This document shows, in pieces, positions 1-7,778 of a DNA stretch of 8,519 nt. The stretch spans positions 1-8,519 of the forward strand of contig JACDGQ010000107.1 of assembly GCA_013821615.1 (NCBI GenBank), written 5' to 3'. The DNA is from Planctomycetota bacterium. Its GTDB lineage: Bacteria > Planctomycetota > UBA11346. Within the stretch, counting starts at the first letter, position 1; every line of letters starts with the position of its first letter. The position numbers and the translations under genes are program-made. The notes under the pieces were generated by a model. The model was not told the origin of the DNA and searched no databases. It was given only the letters and a program-made list of their open reading frames with translations.

Positions 1-63
1 GAATTCCTTGGTGTGCTTACGCCGCTTGGCCTTGGAGGACCGGGACGGGGTTGGGGTGGTCAT
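1..63 (-). CDS. IS3-type transposase OrfA, N-terminal fragment
   Basis: Only the first 21 codons are in the window, and the frame is open at the left edge. The peptide begins MTTPTPSRSSK and continues into the basic run KAKRRKHTKEF. That run resembles the start of the helix-turn-helix DNA-binding domain of IS3-family OrfA proteins, which often begin with a lysine/arginine-rich segment followed by H-[ST]-x-E-F-K. An AGGA stretch lies about 10 bases upstream of the ATG. In the family, OrfA binds the inverted repeats and is fused to OrfB by programmed frameshifting to give the active transposase. With 21 residues the call is plausible but not secure. It is supported by the IS-like terminus about 60 bases upstream. 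Confidence 0.5.
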   Translation of the reverse strand, partial: MTTPTPSRSSKAKRRKHTKEF

Positions 64-126
64 GGTGGATCATCCTAGCAGCGGTTTCCCGCTTATCATG
101 GCGTCCACAAAACCGGGGGAGGATCA
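1..126 (-). mobile_element. Partial IS3-family-like insertion sequence, left end
   Basis: Read on the minus strand, the SUMF1 reading frame at higher coordinates loses its family resemblance exactly where a sequence beginning TGATCCTCCCCCGGTTTTGT starts (position 126 downward). A TG start followed by a C-rich run and a GGTTTTGTGGAC-type stretch is the style of IS3-family terminal inverted repeats. About 60 bases inside this end a transposase-like reading frame begins at 63. The remainder of the element, its other inverted repeat and the target duplication lie outside the window. The IS3 assignment rests on recall of family features and could not be tested by search. The boundary at 126 is inferred from the break in SUMF1 similarity plus the TG terminus. 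Confidence 0.55.
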
Positions 127-626
127 AAGCGCTCTTTGTCCTCGTTGTCATGATCATAGCCGAACCAGGCATAGCGTCGGGCCTCGCTCGGAGTGGCTTC
201 GCCCCAGTAGAATTCGCCCGTCGAACCAGCTCGATAGGCATGCTCCCATTGGGCATCTGTCGGCAGCCCCACGAATTTTCCCGAAGTGGAACTGGCGGCG
301 GCGCAAAAATCCTGCGCATCGTGCCAACTCGTGAAAATGGCCGGAAAATCACGGCCAAACGGTATCTTGGGGCGAAGTTCGTCACCAAGTTCGTGATGCA
401 GCGCTTTTACGCCCTCGCGTTCCTGGAATTCGCCGCCCATAACCCGCTCCCAGTTCGCCTGGGTAATGAGATTCTTTGACATCAGAAATGGCTTCGTGAT
501 CCTGACGAGCAATTTCCGGTAGATCGGCTTTCGTGGATCTGCCCATTTCCCTGCTCCGAGAAGGATCACCCCGGCTGGAATGACCACCAATTCGATTCCA
601 ATACGAGAAAAATAATCATCGCTCAT
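96..626 (-). pseudogene. SUMF1/formylglycine-generating-enzyme-like gene, 3' truncated
   Basis: The frame gives 176 residues, of which 1-166 look native. Family marks in order are VVIPAG at 14-19, the FxMSKNLITQANWERVMG segment at 47-64 (the usual 'MGKYEVTNAQY' position), FTSWHDAQDFC at 98-108, LPTDAQWEHAYRAG at 121-134 and the YxWG-like FYWGEATPSEARRYAWFG at 139-156. Intact SUMF1 domains are about 230-260 residues and continue into an NxWGLYDMxGNVWEW core followed by the catalytic cysteines. Here the similarity stops after NEDKER (166), and ten unrelated residues (FDPPPVLWTP) lead to a stop inside the IS-like end. The C-terminal active-site half is therefore missing, so enzyme activity is unlikely. 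The ATG at 626 has a GGAG/GAGGGG run upstream at a rather long spacing, with AT-rich DNA before it. Base composition is lower in GC than in the core genes. Confidence 0.7.
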
Positions 627-761
627 GTTTTTTGGATCCCCTCTCCTTGTGAATATACTAAAGTGATAAAAGTTTTTTCTTCTGTCCCCTGGGGATGAGT
701 GACTGTCCTGGATTGCGTTGATGGTCTTTGCGTCGAATACTGTCCTGAATCATTGACGAAA

Positions 762-847
762 TCCCGATCGGTCCGCTCCTCCTGCCGGTCAGCACTCCTT
801 CTGAAACACGACGCTTGGACCCGGCAGGAGGCGCAGACCGACCGGGA
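762..847. repeat. Imperfect inverted repeat, about 29-base arms
   Basis: The left arm is 762-790 (tcccgatcggtccg...ctcctgccggtc). The right arm is 818-847, whose reverse complement reads tcccggtcggtctg...cctcctgccgggtc. The arms match at most positions with a few substitutions and one single-base indel, around a 27-base loop (791-817). Transcribed, this would fold into a long stem. The size and form fit a small MITE- or REP-like element. No coding role is seen. Confidence 0.6.
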
Positions 848-862
848 TGGTGGTATGCGACG

Positions 863-915
863 AATTGTCCCAGGGCTCACGCCCTGGGACAATTTCTGTC
901 GCCCGCTCCGCGGGC
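863..915. repeat. Tandem hairpin pair, REP-like
   Basis: The first hairpin has a perfect 14-base stem, aattgtcccagggc (863-876) and gccctgggacaatt (881-894), around the loop tcac. Six bases later a second hairpin forms: gcccgc (901-906), loop tcc, gcgggc (910-915). The layout of a CCCAGGG/CCCTGGG stem followed by a TTTCTGTCGCCC...GGGCTT stem resembles dispersed repeats recalled from PVC-group genomes, but that was not checked. It lies 36 bases beyond the SUKH stop codon and could also act as an RNA 3' end for that gene. No T-run follows on either strand, so it is not a classical intrinsic terminator. Confidence 0.6.
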
Positions 916-951
916 TTTCGAATGGGATGATTGATAGGTCGTGCGCAGAGG

Positions 952-1848
952 TCATCGCTCCTCAATCAGTCGCCGCGCCTCCACCAGCCGTTCGCGCCTA
1001 GAATCGGCGATCTGAATCTGCGCAGGCGCCCCCGTCTCATTGAGCCACAGCCAATTCCGCGCTTCGAGGCGGGCGCACAGGCTGAGCGTCGCCAGCGGCC
1101 TGAGTGTAAATTGGTAGAGGCGGGGACTCCAGCGCCCGTTCATGCGGTCGATCCGGATGTCGCCGAGCAGGTCGATAGCGCCGCGCGGGAATTCGAGCCG
1201 GTGCCAAGTCGGCCCATGACCGCCCCAAATCTCCTCGTGGTCGATCAGCAGTTTGCCCTCGCGTGCGCCGATGAAGCATCGGCCGAGACGCGTATGCCCG
1301 TCGGCGCGGATCGCGCCCACCGCGAGCCGGTGCGTCCATGCCACGCCTTCGCGCTCCCCGAGTCTGAAGGCCGGGCGCTGCTCCCCGGGATACTGCCGCG
1401 CGAGCAATTCGGTGAACGTGTCCGCAACACGGACTTTGCTGAGACCGCATTCGATTTCGAGTGCGCACACCGACGGCTCATCCGGTGGTGAGTCGTTCCA
1501 GTCGAGGCAATAATAAGAATGCCCATCGCCGCACAGCGGCACGACGAGGCGTGGATCGCCGACCGCTGCCGATCCGGCCTCTTCGAAATCTTCTGCGTGC
1601 CACGTCACTACAGGTGCGAGGCACGAGAATTTTGCCTCGGGTGCGATGCCGAAAAGTTGGGGGATCTCGTAGATCCGCCCGTCCACCCGGAACCGCGCGC
1701 ATGCAAGGTATCCACCATTGCGCAGCGCCAACTCTTCGGAGAGCCGCGCTGGCAGTCGCAGACCGTACTTCTGCTCCCAATCGCGGATGGTGTCTGGGGT
1801 GAGCGCTGGGCGCGTCAGTCGAGAAGTGGGATCGTCGTCCCAGATCAT
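952..1848 (-). CDS. SMI1/KNR4 (SUKH) family protein
   Basis: The protein has 298 residues. Residues 16-150 look like a SUKH domain: an N-terminal helix ending in LPARLSEELALRNGGYL (32-48), which is the family's 'LP..y..fl...NGG' signature; LVVPLCGDGHSYYCLDWND (101-119), the 'i.i..d..g...LD' strand pair; then PSVCALEIECG and VRVADTFTELLA (139-150). In bacteria SUKH proteins are often immunity proteins against secreted or contact-dependent nuclease toxins, but many are orphans of unknown role. Residues 151-298 form a second, Arg- and Trp-containing region that I do not recognise. No toxin gene is visible beside it. The ATG at 1848 is preferred because 26 further upstream codons would run into the tRNA terminator and have no family resemblance. 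The ribosome binding site is weak. No signal peptide or membrane segment is seen, so it is probably cytoplasmic. Confidence 0.75.
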   Translation of the reverse strand: MIWDDDPTSRLTRPALTPDTIRDWEQKYGLRLPARLSEELALRNGGYLACARFRVDGRIYEIPQLFGIAPEAKFSCLAPVVTWHAEDFEEAGSAAVGDPRLVVPLCGDGHSYYCLDWNDSPPDEPSVCALEIECGLSKVRVADTFTELLARQYPGEQRPAFRLGEREGVAWTHRLAVGAIRADGHTRLGRCFIGAREGKLLIDHEEIWGGHGPTWHRLEFPRGAIDLLGDIRIDRMNGRWSPRLYQFTLRPLATLSLCARLEARNWLWLNETGAPAQIQIADSRRERLVEARRLIEER

Positions 1849-1907
1849 GAGTTCGCCATGGTCACTTGGACTCCGTTGCGTGGCGGCCTCAGCATGACGG
1901 ATTCGAC

Positions 1908-1937
1908 AAAAAAACCCATGAACCAAAGGCTCATGGG
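1908..1937 (-). terminator. Intrinsic terminator of tRNA-Lys
   Basis: On the minus strand cccatgagcc (from 1937) pairs with ggttcatggg (to 1915) over ten positions, one of them G-U, around a TTT loop, and seven T follow (1914-1908). It begins 12 bases after the encoded CCA of the tRNA. This is a textbook rho-independent terminator. It separates the tRNA transcript from the SUKH gene, whose start lies 59 bases further on, so the SUKH gene should have its own promoter in 1849-1907, although no clear -35/-10 pair is seen there. Confidence 0.85.
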
Positions 1938-1949
1938 GCTTTTCATTTC

Positions 1950-2025
1950 TGGTGCGCGATCATGGACTCGAACCATGGACCCAGGGATTAAGAATCCCTT
2001 GCTCTACCAACTGAGCTAATCGCGC
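1950..2025 (-). tRNA. tRNA-Lys (anticodon CTT)
   Basis: The minus strand folds as a full cloverleaf of 73 bases plus an encoded CCA (1950-1952). The acceptor arm is GCGCGAT/ATCGCGC with discriminator A. The D arm contains AGCTCAGTTGGTAGAGC. The anticodon stem AGGGA/TCCCT encloses the loop TTCTTAA, giving anticodon CTT (codon AAG, Lys). The T arm contains GGTTCGAGTCC. It lies downstream of clpC on the same strand and has its own terminator. The DNA beyond its 3' end is accessory in character, which fits the known use of tRNA 3' ends as integration sites, but no att duplicate is visible in the window. Confidence 0.96.
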
Positions 2026-2048
2026 CAACCGCTTGAGGGGGCAGAATC

Positions 2049-2106
2049 TAGACCCCTCGCCCCCCTGGTCAACCGGAACCTTCCGGCGACCAGGGCGACG
2101 GGTCTA
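2049..2106 (-). terminator. Two-tier hairpin after clpC, probable transcript end
   Basis: Just 13 bases past the clpC stop, the DNA forms nested dyads: an outer tagaccc/gggtcta pair (2049-2055 and 2100-2106), an inner ccctggtc/gaccaggg pair (2063-2070 and 2088-2095), and an apical ccggaa/ttccgg pair (2073-2078 and 2081-2086). Such a stem would be very stable. No T-run follows on the minus strand, so it may be a 3'-end-protecting structure or a terminator of atypical form. It separates the clpC transcript from tRNA-Lys. Confidence 0.6.
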
Positions 2107-2119
2107 ACCTCATCCCGAA

Positions 2120-4690
<2,571 letters not shown>

Positions 4691-4749
4691 GGCAGGGGGA
4701 CCCGGGGTGTCAGGATGGCTCGGTCGGCGAGTCGGGAAGGCAGTATGGC

Positions 4750-5817
4750 TCAGTTCGCGGAGGCCGGAGGAGAAGAAAGCCACTTCCGTACCAAATCCGC
4801 ACGGAGGCGGTCGCGCTGCTCGGTCTCGCCGGCCTCCGCGTGCTGCAATTGCAGGTGGGCCGGCTGGCACTGCAAGAAGATTCTATCCAGGATTTTCCAG
4901 TTCCGCCACTCCAGCAGCGACAAGGCCACGCCGAGGCGCACCCAGCTGAGCTGCTCGGTGAGCTCTTCCGTGGTCAGGCTGCGCGCGTGGGTGAGCAGGC
5001 CCCAGGCGCGGAAGACCTTGTCCTCCAGGCGCCACGGCTGCGTGGTCAGCAGCGACTGGCGGGCGAGCTGCTCGTAGGCGATCAGCCGTTCGACGGTCTC
5101 GTTCAGCTGGTCGACGATGGCGCGCTCGCTGGAGCCCAGGGCGCGGGTGTTGCTGATCTGGAAATAGTGGCCGGTCGGCTCGCTGCCTTCGCCGTGCAGG
5201 CCGCGCACCGTCATGTGCAGCTTGGTCAGCCCGCGCAGCACCTGCTTGAGTTCGCCGCTCTCGGCCAGGGCCGGCAGGTGCAGCATCACCGACGCGCGCA
5301 GGCCGGTGCCGACATTGGTCGGGCAGGCGGTCAGGTACCCGTACTGGCCGTGCCAGGCCCAGCCCAGCTCGCCTTCCAATGCTTGGTCGAGGGCCACCGC
5401 CAGCTCGAGGTTGGCGTTGCTGCACAGTCCGGCACTGATGACTTGGAGTCGGACGTGGTCCTCTTCATTGAACATCAGCGAGTGGATCTCGTCGCGGCTG
5501 ATGAACACCCCGGTGGGATGCTTGCCGTTGGCGAGGTCGCGCGAGACCAGCTGGCGCTCGACCAGCGCGGTGCGCTCCATCTCGGTCAGGGCGCCAAGAC
5601 GCAGCTGGCGCGCGTCCTTCCAGCCGGTGACGCGCGCGGTCGTCTCCATCAGGCGGCCGACCAGCTCCTGCTGGCGGACCTTGCTCAGCTTGCGCTGGAA
5701 GGCGAAGCTGGAGAGATTGCGCGCCAGTCTGATGCGGCTGGAGACGGCGATGCCGCCGTGCGCGCCCGGGCTGTCCAGCCAGGCCGCCGGCCGCGCCAGG
5801 AGGTCGTCCAGGCTCAT
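4750..5817 (-). CDS. mcsB: Protein arginine kinase McsB
   Basis: This 355-residue protein has the ATP:guanido phosphotransferase fold and phosphorylates arginine side chains, which marks damaged proteins for ClpC-ClpP. Visible marks are VSSRIRLARNL (25-35) and NEEDHVR (117-123), both in the nucleotide/phosphate-binding region, and CPTNVGTGLRASVMLHLP (165-182), whose Cys165 matches the catalytic Cys167 of B. subtilis McsB. RDRLRA (335-340) fits the RDxxRA motif that forms the McsB allosteric phosphoarginine site and is absent from creatine and arginine kinases. Length is typical (B. subtilis 363). The ATG overlaps the mcsA stop as ATGA, which suggests translational coupling and fits the known McsA-McsB complex. 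The open frame runs further upstream, but that part is only the mcsA gene read in another frame. Confidence 0.96.
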   Translation of the reverse strand: MSLDDLLARPAAWLDSPGAHGGIAVSSRIRLARNLSSFAFQRKLSKVRQQELVGRLMETTARVTGWKDARQLRLGALTEMERTALVERQLVSRDLANGKHPTGVFISRDEIHSLMFNEEDHVRLQVISAGLCSNANLELAVALDQALEGELGWAWHGQYGYLTACPTNVGTGLRASVMLHLPALAESGELKQVLRGLTKLHMTVRGLHGEGSEPTGHYFQISNTRALGSSERAIVDQLNETVERLIAYEQLARQSLLTTQPWRLEDKVFRAWGLLTHARSLTTEELTEQLSWVRLGVALSLLEWRNWKILDRIFLQCQPAHLQLQHAEAGETEQRDRLRADLVRKWLSSPPASAN

Positions 5818-6353
5818 GCGCCCGGCCGATCGAGGCGGCGCAGTTCGTCGCGCAGGCGCGCGGCGTCCTCGTAGTGCTCGCCCGCGACCGCGGCGCGCAG
5901 GGCGTTGTCGAGCAGGGTGCGTCGCGACGACAGGTCGTCGCCCGCCGCCGGAGCGTTGCGCGGCCCGCGCCCGATGTGGCGGGTGGTGCCGTGGTAGCGG
6001 CCCAGCAGCAGGTCGATCTGCACGCTGAAGGCGGTGTAGTCGTGGGGGCAGCCGAACAGCTTGCCCGAGCCGAATTCGCCAAAGGACAGGCCGCAGTGCG
6101 GGCAACGCTCGTCGGCCCCGTCCTCGGTGGTGGCGGTCAACGTCAGCGGCTTGGCCCCGCCCACGTCCTCGGCCTTCATGCTGAGGATGGTGGCGATCGC
6201 CGGGGGCCCGGATTCCAGCTTCAGGTCGAGGCGTTGGATGCAGGTCGCGCAGAGGTGGAGCTCCTGCCTGCCCGCCACGCTCTCGCCATCGAGTTCGGTC
6301 AGGTGGGTGGTGGCGGGACGCTTGCCGCAAATCTGGCAGGTGACGCTGTGCAT
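5814..6353 (-). CDS. mcsA: McsA, zinc-binding activator of McsB (UVR motif protein)
   Basis: This 179-residue protein is the activator partner of McsB. Cysteine pairs stand at CQIC (6-9), CATC (35-38) and CPHC (84-87). A fourth site reads LFGCPHDY (from 100), so the last position of the usual C-x-x-C pair is Asp. A UVR motif, LLDNALRAAVAGEHYEDAARLRDELRRL, spans about 147-174 and is shared with UvrB/UvrC and ClpC. The ATG at 6353 is chosen because AGG lies five bases before it and the family starts just before the first CxxC. A GTG two codons upstream (6359) is possible. It is probably the first gene of mcsA-mcsB-clpC. The CtsR repressor that heads this operon in Firmicutes is absent here: the gene upstream is the divergent nuoA. 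In the family McsA stimulates McsB autophosphorylation and substrate marking. Confidence 0.93.
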   Translation of the reverse strand: MHSVTCQICGKRPATTHLTELDGESVAGRQELHLCATCIQRLDLKLESGPPAIATILSMKAEDVGGAKPLTLTATTEDGADERCPHCGLSFGEFGSGKLFGCPHDYTAFSVQIDLLLGRYHGTTRHIGRGPRNAPAAGDDLSSRRTLLDNALRAAVAGEHYEDAARLRDELRRLDRPGA

Positions 6354-6421
6354 GCTCACCTGGCTTCTATCCGAACCTCAGGCGGGACAAGGAGCAAGGG
6401 GGGTGGCGGTGAGCAGGGGAG

Positions 6422-6465
6422 AGTCCGGAAGTCCGGAAGTCCGGGAGTCCGGGAGTCCGGAAGTC
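6422..6465. repeat. 8-base tandem repeat array (agtccggr)
   Basis: Five head-to-tail copies of an 8-base unit (agtccgga, agtccgga, agtccggg, agtccggg, agtccgga) are followed by a partial copy, agtc. Three of the units contain the palindrome TCCGGA, spaced by multiples of 8 bases. The array lies in the divergent spacer between mcsA and nuoA, 69 bases upstream of the mcsA ATG. It could be a dispersed simple repeat, a variable-number locus or an array of protein sites. It has no spacers and is not CRISPR. Confidence 0.9.
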
Positions 6466-6541
6466 TCGTATGACGACATTTCGCCCGGTGATCGCTGGAG
6501 CGGTACTTGCGCCCCGGGCACGCGAGACTTCCGGACCCCCG
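6450..6541. repeat. 19-base inverted repeat in mcsA-nuoA spacer
   Basis: cgggagtccggaagtctcg (6450-6468) pairs with the reverse complement of 6523-6541 at 18 of 19 positions, around a 54-base loop. Within the loop gcccgg (6483-6488) and ccgggc (6514-6519) add a second dyad, so a cruciform or RNA hairpin is possible. The left arm is the end of the 8-base tandem array. A further inverted copy of the core, acttccggac, lies just outside the right arm at 6543-6552. The array and inverted copies probably belong to one repeat family. Confidence 0.8.
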
Positions 6542-6645
6542 TACTTCCGGACCGTGAAACCCCTACCCCCATGTGCAACTGCATCACTCAAGGCATGGAT
6601 CGCGCGATTTGCTGCCGGATGCCGCATGCGAAAGCCCTTTTTCCG

Positions 6646-6674
6646 TTGGTGTTGCGCGGGCATGCCTTTATAAA
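6646..6674 (+). promoter_or_regulatory. Candidate sigma70-type promoter for nuoA
   Basis: TTGGTG (6646-6651, half-match to TTGACA) and TATAAA (6669-6674, five of six to TATAAT) are separated by exactly 17 bases, in a spacer that is otherwise GC-rich. Transcription would start near 6681 and give a leader of roughly 48 bases before nuoA. The prediction is from sequence match only. The -35 box is poor, and sigma factor preferences in the likely phylum may differ. Confidence 0.45.
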
Positions 6675-6728
6675 CCCCGCGCCCCAGAAGCCCGGTCGCC
6701 TGATGGCTGTTTTGAGCGAGGAAAACCC

Positions 6729-7214
6729 ATGGATGCGGCGATCGTCGGAAGCCTGGCCCAGGTGCTCCTCCAGGCCGATGCCCCCGCCATGGCGGGACCC
6801 GCCCAGGCGCTGCCGGGCGCGCATGACGGCTCCAGCGTCTTCAGCCAGGTCTTCCCGCTCACCATGCTGCTGATCCTGGGCGTGGCGGTGCCCGCGGCGC
6901 TGCTCATCGCCAACTACGTGCTGAGCAGATTCGCCCACGGCACGCGCAACACCAACCCGGCGCGCAATGAGCCCTACGAGAGCGGCCTGGCCTCGATCCT
7001 GGGCACGGCCGGCGAGCGCTTCGACGTCAAGTTCTACCTGATCGCGATGCTCTTCCTGGCCTTCGACATCGAGGTCGCCTTCCTCTACCCGTGGGCCATG
7101 CACTTCAAGCTGGGCGGCTGGGGCATGGTGGGCGCCCTGGTGGTGTTCCTGGTCCTGCTCGAGGTCGGCTACCTCTATCTCTACAAGAAGGGTGCGCTGG
7201 ATTGGGACAAGTGA
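6729..7214 (+). CDS. nuoA: NADH-quinone oxidoreductase subunit A
   Basis: This 161-residue inner-membrane subunit of complex I sits near the junction of the peripheral and membrane arms. Three hydrophobic segments are seen at about 43-65, 100-122 and 132-153. Family marks are PYESG (82-86) on the loop after the first helix, GERFDVKFYLIAMLFLAFD (95-113), EVAFLYPWA (115-123) with acidic residues Asp113 and Glu115 in the second helix, and the C-terminal KKGALDW (153-159). The ATG is supported by GAGGA six bases upstream. The N-terminal stretch of about 40 residues before the first helix is Ala/Gly/Gln-rich and longer than in many NuoA proteins. It is the first gene of the operon, and nuoB follows after 45 bases. 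Confidence 0.95.
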   Translation: MDAAIVGSLAQVLLQADAPAMAGPAQALPGAHDGSSVFSQVFPLTMLLILGVAVPAALLIANYVLSRFAHGTRNTNPARNEPYESGLASILGTAGERFDVKFYLIAMLFLAFDIEVAFLYPWAMHFKLGGWGMVGALVVFLVLLEVGYLYLYKKGALDWDK

Positions 7215-7259
7215 CGGGCAACGCCCGCGCCTTACCCAGCTGACCAGCCAAGGAACCCC

Positions 7260-7778
7260 ATGACCTACAAGCCCGTCCCCGCCGGTGTCACTCCCGAGAT
7301 CAACCTCGGGGACAGCTTCATCACCACGCGCGTCGACGCGGTGGTCAACTGGGGCCGCCGCAACAGCCTGTGGCCGTTCCCGTTCGGCACCGCCTGCTGC
7401 GCCATCGAGTTCATGGGCGTGGTCAGTTCGATGTTCGACATCTCGCGCTTCGGTGCGGAACTGGTGCGCTTCAGCCCGCGCCAGGCCGATCTGCTGATCA
7501 TCGCCGGCACGGTGACCTACAAGCAGGCCCCGGTGCTGCGCCGCATCTACGAGCAGATGTGCGAGCCGCGCTGGGTGATCTCGGCCGGCGCCTGCGCCAC
7601 GTCGGGCGGCTTCTACGACTGCTACTGCACGGTGCCCGGCATCGACGAGATCATCCCCGTCGACGTCTACATCGCCGGCTGCCCGCCGCGCCCCGAGGCC
7701 TTCCTCGAGGCGGTGGTCCAGCTGCAGGACAAGATCGCGCAGGAATCCATCAAGGAACAGCGGACGGTCGGCGTATGA
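7260..7778 (+). CDS. nuoB: NADH-quinone oxidoreductase subunit B
   Basis: This 172-residue peripheral subunit carries the terminal iron-sulfur cluster N2, which passes electrons to quinone. The four expected ligands are visible: the tandem cysteines in GTACCAIEF (Cys46, Cys47), Cys112 in GACATSGG and Cys141 in AGCPPRPE. The quinone-side RFGAELVRFSPRQADLL stretch (63-79) and VTYKQAPVLRRIYEQM (85-100) are also typical. Length is usual for the family. AAGGA stands five bases before the ATG. The stop overlaps the nuoC start as ATGA, so the two are probably translationally coupled. A small dyad (cgggc-aac-gcccg, 7215-7227) lies between nuoA and nuoB with no evident role. Confidence 0.97.
   Translation: MTYKPVPAGVTPEINLGDSFITTRVDAVVNWGRRNSLWPFPFGTACCAIEFMGVVSSMFDISRFGAELVRFSPRQADLLIIAGTVTYKQAPVLRRIYEQMCEPRWVISAGACATSGGFYDCYCTVPGIDEIIPVDVYIAGCPPRPEAFLEAVVQLQDKIAQESIKEQRTVGV

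Larger units (their letters stand above)
627..951. other. Repeat-rich intergenic spacer
   Basis: This 325-base gap between the SUMF1 remnant and the SUKH gene has no convincing gene. It starts with an AT-rich stretch (about 645-680) that may hold the SUMF1 promoter: TATATT reads on the minus strand at 652-657, but no good -35 box is seen. After it come a short palindrome tcccctgggga (685-695), two copies of actgtcctg (702-710 and 739-747), a long imperfect inverted repeat (762-847) and a pair of adjacent hairpins (863-915). The density of dyads suggests one or more small non-coding mobile or REP-like units rather than unique regulatory DNA. Confidence 0.5.

Noticed and set aside
623..955. A 110-residue minus-strand open frame overlapping the SUMF1 start by ATGA.
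   Set aside because: It reads through the long inverted repeat and the double hairpin, its composition (many Ser, Arg, Thr, Gln) fits no family, and it overlaps the SUKH stop. It looks like translated repeat DNA.
931..1491. A 186-residue plus-strand open frame over the SUKH gene.
   Set aside because: It is antisense to a recognisable SUKH family protein and resembles no family itself.
1849..1926. A SUKH protein start 26 codons upstream at 1926.
   Set aside because: It would begin inside the stem of the tRNA-Lys terminator, and the added residues do not look like part of the domain.
4691..4870. A clpC start 60 codons upstream.
   Set aside because: The extra residues have no family resemblance and would overlap the end of mcsB. 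MFDKFTDRAR is the standard ClpC N-terminus.
4840..5874. A 344-residue plus-strand open frame opposite mcsB.
   Set aside because: It has the same antisense composition pattern and no family resemblance. The minus strand encodes McsB with all key motifs.
6422..6465. A possible CRISPR array.
   Set aside because: The units are only 8 bases long and directly adjacent with no spacers, and no cas genes are in the window.
7215..7227. A small hairpin between nuoA and nuoB as a terminator.
   Set aside because: The stem is only 5 bases, no T-run follows, and nuoB continues the same operon with its own ribosome binding site.
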